Positions 53,774 through 64,000 of a stretch of DNA of 64,000 nt are shown one piece after another (position 1 is the first letter of the stretch; every line of letters begins with the position of its first letter). Location of the stretch: positions 3,994,082 through 4,058,081 of the forward strand of contig BCIA01000004.1 in NCBI GenBank assembly GCA_001599815.1. Reading direction: 5' to 3'. Under the pieces are notes generated by a model. That model worked only from the letters and a program-made list of their open reading frames with translations. It had not been told where the DNA came from and did no database searches. The position numbers were made by a program, and so were the translations under genes. The stretch is from Furcasterigmium furcatum (Eukaryota; Ascomycota; Sordariomycetes; Glomerellales; Plectosphaerellaceae).

Positions 53774-55968
53774 ATGCTCGTCAAGCAGCAGCTCGTCGGC
53801 CTCTTGGCTTTGAGCAGCGCTGCCCATGGCCACACCCCGCGGTTTCACGCAAAGCACGCCTCTGCGCATGCTTCAGCACACCTCTCTGCCCACGTCTCCC
53901 GTGCCAACGCCTCCGATCAGTCACTGACAGGAGCACCGTCGCGCCTTCGAAAGAGGGACGAAGACCCCTCGGACATGGAATGGATCAGGCGCTGGGCGGC
54001 CATCGGCGACAGCTACACGGCCGGCATCGGCGCCGGGCAGCCGCTGGGCCACATGTACACGGCGGACGAGGTGGGCATCACGGAGCCGGACGGCTTCGAG
54101 GAGACGCGCGACAACTGGCGGTGCGCGCGGTACGACATGGCGTACCCCAAGGTGCTCGAGAGGCAGTTCCCGAGCGTGAACCGCAACGGCTTCCAGTACC
54201 TGGCCTGCAGCGGCGACCGATCCGAGCAGATCTACCAGCAGGCGCAGGCCCTCAGCGGCAACCTGGACTTTGTCACCTTTACGGCTGGCGGCAATGATTT
54301 GTGTCTCGTAAGTCTGATCCGGTCCTATGTCTGTCATGAAAGGACAGGGCTCATGTCTCCCAGGCCAAGATCATCAAGGACTGCATCATGGTGCCGTACT
54401 TTGGCACCAACGCGTGCAACACGGTGCTCGCAAAGGCCGAGGAGAACGTTGACACTATCATCAAGGACAACATCAAGGAGATCCTCCGGGCGCTTAACCC
54501 TAAGATGAACGACGACGGCGTGGTGGTGGTTAACGGCTACGCGCAGTTCTTCGACACGTCGTCGAGCAGCTGCGAGAGGCAGGCCTGGGATATCTTCTGG
54601 TTCCTACCGCTAGGCAACTCGTATATCCCGCTGACCGTCGCGCGGCGCCGGCGCTTTAACGACCTGGTCGTCAAGATCAACAAGGCCATCCGCGAGGCCG
54701 TCGACGACATGGCCGACGACAGCAGCATCAAGTACAAGGTCGGCTACTCGCACTGGGACAGCTGGGTCACGGACGAGGTCGACGGGCAGATGTGCTCGCC
54801 CAGCAGCAACGGCGACTACCCGGACCCGAACCAGCCGGACATGCAGTTCATCAAGCCCGACACGCACCCGTGGTTCAACTGGCTCAGCGACGCCGGCCGC
54901 GACGAGCTCCTGCGGCGGTCCGAGGACGGCGAGGAGCCCGACCCGGACAGGCTCTCCGGGTCGGACAAGCGCACCCTCGACCGCATCAAGGCGGCCCTCG
55001 AGGCGCGCGACAGGGACCTCGAGCGCAGCATCTACGACTCGGTCCTCTACAAGTCGCCCGACCCCCGCGCCGCGGCCAGGCACCGCCTGAACCCCCGCGA
55101 CCCCTCGCCCCCCGGATGCCCCGGCGACGGCGGCGCCGATATCACCTTTGGCCTGGGCATGCCGGACCACATCGGGCGCAACTTTCACCCCAACGCCGTC
55201 GGGCACAACACCATTGCCTCGTTCGCCCTGGCCGAGCTCATGGACCTACGCTCCATCGTGCTGGGCGTCAACTCGCCCGCGTGCCAGATCAGGGACCAGT
55301 TCACGTGCCACTCGAGCGGCAGCAGCAGGCGCTACGTCAAGGCCGACCGCGCGAACAACCACTACAAGGAGTTCTGCCGCGAGGTCGAGCGCGAGCATCC
55401 TCGGAACACGCTCAACTGGCCGTACTCGACGACGTACGACCGCGGCACGCCCGAGGAGCACACCTTCAGCATCCAGCTGGCCAACGACGTCGGCAGCTTC
55501 AGCCGGCGCGAGTGCGAGGACTCTTTCGACCGCATCATCAACTCGTGCGACCTCGACAACAACCCGATGAAGTGGAAGCAGGGCGGCAAGTACGTGCGCT
55601 CGGGCGGCGACTACACGTACGAGCTGACGCCGCGCAAGTCGGGGCGGCCGTGGCCGCCGCCGCGCGAGGCCTACGGGCGCTGCGAGGGCTGGTGGAAGGT
55701 CTTCTTCGGGCAGTACACCATCGAGGGCGCGGGGTTCGCGACGCACGACCACGGGCAGAAGACGATGCTGCCGAATATGAACAGCTGCTACGGGCACGGG
55801 ACGACCAGGTGGAAGTTTGACTACCATGACGACGCGGGGCGGAGCAACGGGTACGAGTGGAAGGCGACCTTCCACACGCCCATCTGGGTGCGCGCGCGGT
55901 GTTTCAACAATAACAAGGTCGTCAAGGCGGCGGGCGGCTGGACCAACGGGTGCCGGGGGAATGATTGA
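53774..55968 (+). CDS. secreted SGNH/GDSL-type hydrolase, large
   Basis: Model: join(53774..54307, 54364..55968), 712 aa. Signal peptide MLVKQQLVGLLALSSAAHG, then a His/Ala-rich pro-segment with a Kex2-like LRKR site at about 58-61. The SGNH blocks are present: block I AAIGDSYTAG (Ser80), a block III-like FTAGGNDLC, and a late His in GRNFHPNAVGHN. The last ~230 residues form an extra Cys-containing domain ending GGWTNGCRGND. Such enzymes hydrolyse esters (lipids or acetylated sugars); the substrate is unknown. Codon use is very GC-rich. The ATG lies in an ATCATGC context. Confidence 0.88.
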
Positions 55969-56514
55969 GAAGGAAGCGTACATGTGGCAGCCGCAGCATT
56001 ACTTCATTATTCAAGTGACAAACTTGTTCCCATACATCTATGCCTCGAGGATATGACTGGTGCGTCCCTAACGCATCTAGTCAGTCTATTGATATTGTCG
56101 TGTTGACTCGGCTAAGGCCGCTTGGTAAACACCAGCGGACATTCGTCCTCGGGAAACAGCGTTGCAAACACCCGTATCTCCTCCGACTTTGGCGTCGCAT
56201 GATGCGTCCAGTCGAGCTCAAGCGCGGCCTTGCAGATTATGGCTGCTATCTATGGCGGGACGTACTTTCTCGCGAGGTAATTATACGGGCCCGCGTCGAA
56301 GACAAGCTAGTTCGTCTTCTTAGACTCAGCGTCGCTAGTAACCTAGCGGTTGGGATTAAATACCTCGGGCTATAGGTAGGCCTCAGGGTCGTATAGTACT
56401 AGGCAGTACGAGGGGATAACTATAGACCCCTTAGGGGCTATATAGGCGGGCGTTTGTAGGAAGCTCTTAGTCCGTGAGTAGCCGCTCAGAAGTCAAAGGA
56501 GGTATCGATGAGAG
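55969..56514. other. intergenic, no supported gene
   Basis: AT-enriched in its second half, with TATA-like and CGGGC words. A plus frame at 56040-56375 is open but shows no motif and may be eroded. Confidence 0.4.
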
Positions 56515-56520
56515 GGTGCC

Positions 56521-56640
56521 GGTCACCCTGGGATCACCCAGCTCACCCAGTCGTCGCGCAACCGGGTGATGGGCGGGTGATGCTAAAGCGGCGGGATCTT
56601 CCAGCTCACCCACTTGCCATCCGAGGGGTGATCGAGGAGA
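56521..56640. repeat. TCACCC direct and inverted repeats
   Basis: GGTCACCCTGGGATCACCCA at 56521-56540, CAGCTCACCCA at 56540-56550 and again near 56592, and the inverse GGGTGAT at 56564, 56575 and 56627. The arms could form a hairpin. Similar GGTCACC words occur at 43294-43331. Confidence 0.55.
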
Positions 56641-56849
56641 GCTTTTGACGCAACTTTGACGTGTTGGCGCCTCCTCACCGTGATTCAAACCGACATCCAT
56701 CAGAGCGCCAACCCCTTGTCCAACGTTCTCTTTTTGGGCGCCTCGGGAGGGCTCTCGCGCAGACCTCGATGCATTCGGACACAAACTTTTCAAATCACAG
56801 CCAGCAGACCCCAGCAGCCAGAGAGTTAGTATGTTCTGCTCTTCATTAC

Positions 56850-57718
56850 ATGGCCACGGGAGCGAGAGGCACTCATGTTGACGAGGATCAAATGGAGTCA
56901 CACAGCAGCGACATTCACGCGCCCTCTGCATCCCAAACTCCAGCTTCTACCAACGAAAATCAGCAGCTTCAGGCGGAGATTTCGTTCCTGAAACGTGAAT
57001 TGGCCGAGAAGCGCAAGTTGATCGAGGAAGCCCAAGCTAGACAAGCATCAGCACAGCTCCAAATCGACGAAGCCGAAGCAGAGAAGGACGATCTTGACCG
57101 AGCATTGGCGTGTACCGAAGTTGAAATCATCCAGCTCACGAACGATTCTAACAATGAGATCGCCAAGATCGAGCAGGATGCCAAGGAGGAGATCATCGAG
57201 CTCAAGGGGCAACTTCAAGCCTCTCAGGCGAAGGTCTTCAGCTTACAGCCATATCGCAAGGAGCACGTTCCAGAGGAGCTCGGCCGTGTAAGTGCAATAA
57301 GCCAGCGATGTTCCAAGTGGTCATTTTTGAGCTGACACCGATCAACCAGGAGTATGACACGTTGATTGACAGCATCAGCGACTGGACACAGAAGTTCATG
57401 GCACCATTCGTGCTCGACAAGGAGCCAGCTGCGATCTATCACCTGGAGGAGAGCCTCCGCTAAAATAGCCCAGGTGCCATTCGCATGCAACAATTGCTGA
57501 GAGGGAATCTTGAGCACAATTGGGCATCGAGGTGGCCTGAAACGGAGGAAGATGTCATTTCATCCTCGATCATGTTGTTCCTGCATGGGGCTATCTTTGA
57601 CACAGTCCTGTATGGGAGCTGTGCCAGTTACATCGAGGCCATCGAGGCCATGGCCCGCTGGATTTTCTCTCCACTGCATCAAACCCGCCATGAACCTTCA
57701 CGAGAAGATGCTGATTAG
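56850..57718 (+). pseudogene. coiled-coil gene interrupted by a stop codon
   Basis: Exon 1 (56850-57287) has a Ser/Thr-rich start and a long coiled coil (QAEISFLKRELAEKRKLIEE). A 62-nt intron (57288-57349) leads to exon 2, EYDTLIDSISDWTQKFMAPF, a pattern I recall from a widespread fungal coiled-coil family. A TAA at 57461-57463 then cuts the frame. Beyond it the same frame continues to 57718 with family-like residues (EEDVISSSIMLFLHGAIFDT, LYGSCASYIEAIEAM). Either the gene is dead by a nonsense mutation, or it encodes a 183-residue truncated product. Confidence 0.55.
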
Positions 57719-58406
57719 CACCAATGAGTATCTCTTGGATCGTGAAGCTGTCATTCACCTTGAAACAGGGACGAAAATAGTGAGAGCGAGTGAAGCGTTC
57801 TTCAAAGGTCTTCCCAACTTCCACTGCACAGACGTTCTTCACAGTCGGAAAGCATTCGTCGTCGACAAGCAGAACCCGAAGCCGACGGATGAAGCCTTGC
57901 GCCAGAATTGATGGGCCATTTGCACCATCGCGCCCGTCCTTCTGATGAAACATGTTGACCGACTTGACACAATGAGACCCTCTGAGATCATACGCAAGCA
58001 GCGTATTGTGGTCGCTTGGGGAGAGGACAACATTCACCGAATGAAGAGGGAATTTGGGGAGAACAGCGACCCCTCCATTCTACGTCAGGTGTTGAGCTCG
58101 AGAGCCTAGGCCGAGGTTGGGTTTCAACATGATGATCACCATCCGACCGTGGCCATGGGTAGTCTGATCCGGAGGGCAAAGATCGGCAGGTTCAACATGT
58201 TGAGATACTAGCTGGCGCATGGGGCATGGAGTTATGGTTATGATGCCATGATGCGTCCAAAGGGGAGGCAAACCAATTAGTTCTTCCTGTTACATCGGAT
58301 GCTGACCTAGTGACTGTGAAAACTGCGTCATTTCCCCTCCGAGTCGGGTTTTCCTTTCGTCTTCACCCGCTCGGGCTCTCACCGGGGTTTGTCTTGTCCC
58401 AGCGTA
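57719..58406. other. region with ambiguous frames on both strands
   Basis: The minus strand (57591-58037) and the plus strand (57687-57911) are both open, with plausible residues (for example LLVDDECFPTVKNVC on minus). No start, splice or family supports either. Confidence 0.3.
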
Positions 58407-58589
58407 TCACCTACCCAATCGCCTCCCAATAGTCTTCCCATCAGGCTTGACCTTCTCACCGCGCTCCCAGAAGCGCTTGGGTACCTCCACCTTGAAGGCC
58501 CGGGTGCGGGTCTGTCGTTGTGCGCTCTCAAGGATGCGCGGCGGCGAGCCCGAGGAGGACGACGGCAAGAGCCACAAGGTATTTGTGCA
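58407..58589 (-). pseudogene. small secreted protein gene with a one-base frameshift
   Basis: ATG at 58589 opens a clear signal peptide (MHKYLVALAVVLLGLAAAHP) that runs straight into TGA. One base further, another frame continues to 58407 with strong third-position bias and a basic sequence (FKVEVPKRFWERGEKVKPDG). The two fit one short secreted basic protein broken by a single extra base near 58530. A sequencing error cannot be excluded. Confidence 0.4.
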
Positions 58590-59738
58590 TCTGGACGTAT
58601 TCTGTTCAAAGAAGAGTCAGCAATCTATTTGCTTATAATCTGGCGCGAAGAAAGATCTTCCCTTCTCCGGCCTCTTGTTTTGAGGTCGAGTTGATGTTTT
58701 GGTGGCGAGAGCGCAAATACTGCCAGAGTCCAGTGAAGGGTGGACGCCCTGAGGCCAGGAACGAGTTCGAGACAACAACATCTTTAGTTCTTTTGACTCC
58801 GACTCAGCATTCTATTTCAATGTTGCACTTGAATCAGAGTGGCCGAAGAGTTCCACCGCCGATCAGCTTCGAGCTTCGCGATCGTGGAGTTGTGCTACGG
58901 CCTGCGATGTCAAGCATTTGAGGAGAATCTGTAGGGTACGAGACCACCATGGGCCATGGCTCGATGCTTGTGATGAAAGGAAAAAAGAGAGATACAAGAG
59001 AATCAAAAGGCAAAAGGCAAATGCCCTTCCCAAGCGCAAGTTATCGCGAAGAGAAGGGCAGCCACCAGTGCGGGAGTCACCCGCCCCGGTCCCACGCCGA
59101 GAACAGCTCAGTTGGGCTACTAGTCTGAGACTTTTACCCCTTGGCCACTGGCGCCGGACCCTATGTAGTAGGGGTTGGATAACACAGAGCTGTAAGGGAT
59201 GAGCAGGTGGTGTATGGCGGGGTTGCATCTTGGGATGCCCCTGAGTGAATCACAGGCATGCCGCAGCATCTTACTCCGGGTGGGGCCTATAGCGCTGTCA
59301 ATGATGGCAAGCTGCGTCTCATGTCCCAAATGGTTGGTATACCCATATATATGCCAGTACAGGCACATAGCTAAACCCCCTGAATTGTTGTCACTCCCAT
59401 GAACGTCGTCGTGAAGCCGCAACTTCGAACTTGGGACGGTTTCTCCTCACCCCCAAAAGCGTGCAAGCCTGAGACCGGCATGATGCCTGCAAAAATTGCA
59501 GCGATGCTCAGTACACAAGATTTCAGATCTTCTTCACCTGAACACAGTCGACCGTTGGACCCATGCTTGATGGAGGATGAAGTGAAGTGCCAGGGCCGGG
59601 ATGAAATTAAGGTGGGTCGCAGATGAACGGAGCGCACGGACCACTCGGACAACTGGGGACTTTTTTGATGCAAACATCCCCGACGGCAACCGACCAAGAC
59701 CTGAACAGCATCGCGAATCTCCCGCCGCATCAATCGCC
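58590..59738. other. 1.1-kb intergenic region
   Basis: No supported gene. Contains a run of A-rich sequence near 58975-59020. Confidence 0.45.
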
Positions 59739-60242
59739 ATGTTTGCGACCCTCCGCCGACTGGCCGAACAGGCCTCCGAACACTCACCCTATGCCGAGAA
59801 ACCATATCCGCTGAGGAAGGTCTGGCCACCGGACTTCTCCAAGCTGCCGCCCCAGTCGCAGTTCCGGTTCGAGAAGAAATACAAGAGGAGGCTCGCGCTC
59901 AAAGCCGCCCGACCGCGATGGGACAAGGCCGTCAAGCTGACGATGTGGGGTTCTATTACGTGTATGCGCCGATATACTGCTGAAGATACGGGGGACCGCG
60001 ATGGACTGACTGACAGGTCGCAGTCGTCTTCATTTACATGTGCTTCCACGAGTTCGAGTTCTACGACAAGAAGTTCCGGCCGGTCGACGCGGTATGCACC
60101 GAACCCTGCGCAGTCCTATGGACGCTCTCTCTGACCTCCCGTACAGTTTATGGAACGCTTCAAGAACGCCATCGGCACCGATGCCCCGCGAGACGATCCA
60201 CGAACCATCGGCCAACCGAAACCGAAGCCGCAATCCACGTAG
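59739..60242 (+). CDS. small single-span membrane protein, probably mitochondrial
   Basis: Model: join(59739..59961, 60024..60091, 60147..60242), 128 aa; introns are 62 and 55 nt. A basic, possibly mitochondrial start (MFATLRRLAEQASEHSPYAE) precedes a very basic segment (RFEKKYKRRLALKAARPRW). One hydrophobic span crosses the first splice junction (LTMWGSITFVFIYMCFHEFE). A short tail ends in PKPKPQST. The frame upstream of 59739 is open but has no ATG. I do not recognise a named family; size and layout suggest an inner-membrane accessory protein. Confidence 0.75.
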
Positions 60243-60415
60243 TGCGAGTGTAATTGAGCATCAGGGCGGCGTTATGGTATCTTGCTTTCATACCCACGGG
60301 CGTCGGGGAGGGTGTCATCACACATGTACAAATATCCAAGGCCGGCGGGCGCACCGGCCGCATCGGTCTCGCATCCTCACTCCAGCTCCCAACTCGAATC
60401 CCCGATCCGGGCTTC

Positions 60416-61041
60416 CTACCTCCCGTGCCAGACAAAGTTGCCCCCGAGCCCCATGCCGGCTCCCAGTGTAGTGCTCCGCCCCTCGTTGACCGGCCGCTTG
60501 GCCACCGTTCCCTGTGCCCTGACGCCGGCGACGATGCGGTCCATGTTTGTTTCTACCACCACGCCTCCCACGATCATCTCGCCGAGCGTCGCGTGGAGCG
60601 ACTCGAAGTTGAAGATCAGGTCCAGCTCGCAGACATTTTCGAAGAGCTTGTCGAGGGATTCAACGTAGACTTGGATGAGGTCGATGAGGGCGAGGGGCGA
60701 CTCGGTCGACGTCGAGATGATGATGAAGTAGAGCGTCGCGTAGTTCCTGTACGTAACGAGGGAGGGCACGTCGTTCTGCTCTTCGGAGGAGGAGTGGGAG
60801 GTGCCGGAGGCGGCGAGGAGGGGCGGCAGGGGGAGGAAGTTGCACGAGCCGGCAGGTCGGTTCGATACCAGCGTGAAGATCTCGGAGATGAGACGCTGCT
60901 GTATGCTAGTTTCCTGCGCATTCCGTTAGTTGCTGCTTGTCGCTTTGGAGGGTTCCTCGTGTGAGCACCTACCAGCTGGGTGTAGAACTTGGTCAGTCTC
61001 GGCTGACCCTGGCCGTTGAAGACCAGAAATGCGTTGATCAT
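60416..61041 (-). CDS. APS3: AP-3 adaptor complex sigma subunit
   Basis: Model: complement(join(60416..60913, 60973..61041)), 188 aa, with one 59-nt intron. The start MINAFLVFNGQGQPRLTKFY is the hallmark of sigma adaptins. The longin fold continues with YRNYATLYFIIISTSTESPL, LIDLIQVYVESLDKLFENVC and ELDLIFNFE, then VVVETNMDRIVAGV. An insert of about 30 residues between strands and the GLGGNFVWHGR tail are typical of fungal AP-3 sigma. It works in Golgi/endosome-to-vacuole transport in the cytosol. Confidence 0.95.
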
Positions 61042-61432
61042 CGTCGCATGTGTGTGCAGGGCATCCCGGGGTGTTTCCTCGTGAAGAAGCCGACCGTTGG
61101 ATCCCTTCTCGCCGTTCGTCGGTCAGAATGCTGAGCAACTGGAACATTTGGCGGGGCTCAGTTCTCGAAGCCGGCACCTTCGATCGCTGCGGTGCATGAC
61201 ATAATAACGCTCGGACCAACACAAGCTTCCTGCCAAGGGCTCCAATTGTAGCTTCCTCCCACGCATTGCGTGCAGCTTCAGCCGGCAGTGTGGGGAAGTT
61301 GCATCCAGCACTTGCCGACAAGCCTGATTCACAACCCAAAGCTCCCAACTCTTCCTCCCACAACCTTCAATCGGCTTCTCTCTGCCCTCTCGATCGCGAA
61401 TCACCCAAGCTCCAGTTCCGCCGCTCCCGACC
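61042..61432. promoter_or_regulatory. bidirectional promoter region, AP-3 sigma/frataxin
   Basis: 391 bp between divergent housekeeping genes; CT-rich leader before the frataxin ATG; no TATA box seen. Confidence 0.45.
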
Positions 61433-62123
61433 ATGGCCCGCTCCAGCCTCTTCAAGCTCACCAGAGCTGCCTCTCGCGGCCTCCAGAGCTCTTCCGCAGC
61501 CCCGACAGCTGCTCGTCGATTCCTCTTCCCCGCAGCTGCTCGCCAGGCGCTTCACATGAGGTCGAATGCCTCGCGGAAGCTGTTCACGACCTCGGCAGGC
61601 TCCAACCGTGGCATCATGCCCGACACGAGCGATCCCCACGGCAAGACCACCGAATTACCCTCTTCGCCCGTCGCCATGAACATCGCTGAGCTCTCCGACA
61701 ACGACTACCACGAGCTTTCGGACCAGTACCTCGACGCCGTCGTGTCGAAGCTCGAAGAAATCCAAGAGCAGAGGGAAGGCTGGGACGTCGAGTTTTCGGT
61801 CCGTTGACATCCTTTTCATCGAGGCTGGGTTTTCTCGGCGAGACTAACACCCACCGCAGGCTGGAGTCCTCACCATCACAACGCCGGACAAGGGCATCTA
61901 CGTCGTCAACAAACAGCCGCCCAACAAGCAGATCTGGCTGTCCTCGCCCATCTCCGGGCCGAAGCGATATGACTGGGTCATTCTTGGAGAAGGCCAAACC
62001 GAGAAGGAAGGCACCGGTGCCGGCAACTGGATCTACATGCGCGACGGCTCAACGCTGGATGAGGTGTTCCTCGACGAACTGAACGTGGACCTTAGTCTGG
62101 CCCCGTCATCGTACGGACAGTGA
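61433..62123 (+). CDS. YFH1: frataxin, mitochondrial iron-sulfur assembly factor
   Basis: Model: join(61433..61798, 61860..62123), 209 aa. An Arg/Ser-rich mitochondrial presequence (MARSSLFKLTRAASRGLQSS) comes first. The acidic helix follows (AELSDNDYHELSDQYLDAV, then LEEIQEQREGWDVEFS). Exon 2 has the diagnostic sheet GVLTITTPDKGIYVVNKQPP and NKQIWLSSPISGPKRYDW. Frataxin binds iron and stimulates the Nfs1-Isu1 sulfur transfer complex in the matrix. The acidic ridge and the conserved Trp are present. Confidence 0.96.
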
Positions 62124-62351
62124 GCGACATCTGCGGGATATGTACGAGTAAGAAATGCGGCTGCCAGAGGGTGGCTGTAGCCAGCTTCGGATCACAGAGC
62201 ACGGGCATATTGTCTATACCACCACGGGGATATGAACGGATATGGGACTAGCTTTCATTACTTGGAAGGGCACTCGATATTTCCAATGCAAACTTGTTCG
62301 ACGTTTGTTGCTTGGCCGTCGTTTTGGCCCAGCTGGGCCCTGACTACCTCA

Positions 62352-63602
62352 TCAAGCAGCAATGTCGACAGCAGGAGACTTCTCAGGTTCCTCCTTCTCC
62401 TGCGCCACTAGGTCACCGTTAGCATCACCAGCCTTCTGAGCCTCCTCAGCCGCTCTCTCCAAACGCCTCGCTCTCTCATTGCGGCTCTCGCTGGCCGGGT
62501 CAAAGTACGCTGCACCAAGGTTAGCTTCTCTCTCGGGGAAATGGAGCATTGGCACTGACGCTTCTCTCCAAACACGGTTGTGCGAATACCCCTACGGGGC
62601 TCCTTGTACGTGCCAGGAATGACACGATGCAGAGAGCATCTTACAGGTCAGCGATGCGAGGCGTTTCGGTCCACTTCGAGGATCTCACCTATTGTCCCAC
62701 ATGGCCACACTTCCGACCTCCCACTTCCACCGCACATAGTGGTCGTCAGCCGAGTGGATATGATACGCGAAAAAGTCCAGCAGCTTGTCCGACTCGACCT
62801 TCTTCAACTCGGCGAACCCAGTCACGAATCCCGGGTTGATGTTCAGCGCCTTGAGCCCTGTCACCGGGTGCGTCCGCACGGCGGGATGGTGGCTGTCAAC
62901 GGGAGGCCGGTTCGGGCCGACACCCCAGAGATCCAGGATCGTGTCGTACTGCAGCCGCGACGTATGCACCGCGTGGAGGCCGTCGAGGAACTTCTTGTAC
63001 GCATCGCTCAGGGCGTCGTACAGGCCGTACTGGGAGACCCACGCCGTGTCGCCCCCAACGGCCGGGTGCTCCTCCATGCGAAGAAGGGAGTACGAGGGCG
63101 GATTGATCTCGAAGGAGGTGTCTGCATGGAAGTCCCCGCTCGGCCAGGGCGTGTAGCTGAGCGTCTCGCGGTGGTCGACCGTGCTGCCCTTGATCACGAC
63201 GTGCTTGACATCCTTCTGCGCGGGGTGCCGGTCCAGCACGCCGTAGTGCTCGAACAGTTTGACCTGTCCCTCCGTTGTGAGGTCCTGGCCGCGGAAGAAG
63301 ACGACACCTCGCTCGTTAACAAGGGCTGCGAGCTCATCGAGCTGCTGAGGGTTCAGCTGCGACAGCTGCACGTTCTCCAGGACTGTGCCGATGGACTCGG
63401 TCAGGTCAACCCGCTTGGCGACAGAGAAGAGGGCCTTCTTCTCGGGGTCCGCGAAATGTGCCCGGTCTTTCTCGGGGAAAATCTGCTCCCTGGCGGGCTC
63501 TGGCGGGACGTGGTTCTTGACCTTCGGGTTGAAGGCAGGGTGAAGCGTCACCGGGAACCCCGAGTCGGGGTTGATGTGCTTGCGAGCTTCGAGGTGCGCC
63601 AT
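62352..63602 (-). CDS. TauD/TfdA-family alpha-ketoglutarate dioxygenase
   Basis: Model: complement(join(62352..62509, 62560..62639, 62689..63602)), 383 aa; introns are 50 and 49 nt. Fe(II) ligands are His159 and Asp161 (GDFHADTSF) and His309 in exon 2 (HRVIPGT). The 2-oxoglutarate Arg is in EPRRGIRTTVFG. VFFRGQDLT and TAWVSQYGLYDALS are typical of the fungal branch related to yeast Jlp1 sulfonate dioxygenase. It likely releases sulfite from a sulfonate such as taurine; the substrate is inferred. The C-terminal tail is charged and alanine-rich. Confidence 0.92.
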
Positions 63603-64000
63603 GGCTGATGAGTTGTTCAGGGGCTGTACGACAAGGGGCGAATGATTTCCTCAAGGATACGGAGAAAAGCTTGGAACGCTTCAATGCCTCTGGGAATCTG
63701 AATCGTAACCGCTGATGCCGTCGCTTTTCTGCCCATTCCTCGCGCCAATAAAGCGACATCGGCGGCGTGCTGGATGTCGACCTCGTCACGCCATAGCGAC
63801 CATAAAGCATCACGACACATGGGCGCCATGTCGCGATCACCTGTCAAGATGAGACCAACTACGGAGCACTTGGCTATGGACTGCATGGACAGCGATCGCG
63901 ACAAGATTGGTCTCCCGCGCGGTGCTGCGTCAGCTCCTCACCTCGGTTGACATGGTCCTCTGCGGGGGGCGACCTTGATGCCATTCTCAGGCTTCACAAT
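63603..64000. other. upstream region of the dioxygenase gene
   Basis: No gene seen to the window edge; overlapping open frames on the minus strand are not supported. Confidence 0.4.

Noticed and set aside
57591..58037. 148-codon minus-strand frame with plausible composition
   Set aside because: No start context, no recognisable domain, and it overlaps the continuation of a plus-strand coiled-coil family frame.
59095..59160. tRNA-like words (GCTCAGTTGGG, CTGAGAC)
   Set aside because: No T-arm GTTCGA box, acceptor pairing or cloverleaf could be drawn.
62580..63608. 342-codon antisense frame over the dioxygenase gene
   Set aside because: The opposite strand carries an intact TauD protein with catalytic residues; this frame has none.
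1..64000. CRISPR arrays, rRNA and bacterial operon features
   Set aside because: None seen; intron structure and gene families show a fungal nuclear genome.

Overview
The window is nuclear DNA of a filamentous ascomycete, most likely a Sordariomycete. The genes carry many short GT-AG introns (51-135 nt, mostly 51-80) with CTAAC/CTGAC-type branch points. Coding DNA is GC-rich, while transposon remnants are AT-rich with C-to-T nonsense changes that look like repeat-induced point mutation (RIP). The gene families are typical of moulds: HET, LysM, GH18, bZIP, DUF7025-AAA and DUF7730. All exon models below come from reading splice signals and frame by eye; no RNA evidence or database search was available.

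Layout. 0-3.2 kb is a graveyard: two broken genes, then a Fot1/pogo-like DNA transposon with intact ends and a dead transposase. 3.6-4.1 kb holds a small secreted cysteine-rich protein with a short second exon. 5.2-11.1 kb is a metabolic neighbourhood: bZIP regulator, divergent SDR oxidoreductase, YjlB-like cupin, acyl-CoA thioesterase-like protein and a frameshifted ABHD12-type hydrolase pseudogene. 11.4-15.5 kb carries the most striking locus. A gasdermin-like (RCD-1/HET-Q1-type) gene lies head to head, 173 bp apart, with a gene for a cytosolic subtilisin-like protease fused to ankyrin repeats. This is the layout of a fungal regulated-cell-death pair in which the protease would activate the pore former. 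16-31 kb is mostly housekeeping: GNAT, M28 glutamate carboxypeptidase-like, a two-part coiled-coil ORF, AAA ATPase, peroxisomal ABC half-transporter, DPH3 and a GPI-type surface protein.

32.3-34.5 kb is a HET-domain gene, a second incompatibility-type gene in the window. 35.0-35.4 kb is a three-exon small secreted cysteine-rich protein. 38.8-40.2 kb encodes a single-pass membrane protein with a Q/Y-rich repeat tail. 40.4-44.1 kb is decayed: a truncated RBR-type RING gene, an Hsp70-like tail, ankyrin fragments and an AT-rich stretch. 44.4-56 kb is rich in secreted proteins: a DUF7730 protein, a seven-LysM protein, an astacin-like metalloprotease, a chitin-binding GH18 chitinase, an AT-rich relic and a large SGNH/GDSL hydrolase. 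The LysM, protease and chitinase genes are neighbours and plausibly act on chitin or on host or competitor cell surfaces.

56.5-59 kb has two more broken small genes. 59.7-63.6 kb returns to conserved genes: a small membrane protein, AP-3 sigma, frataxin and a TauD-type dioxygenase.
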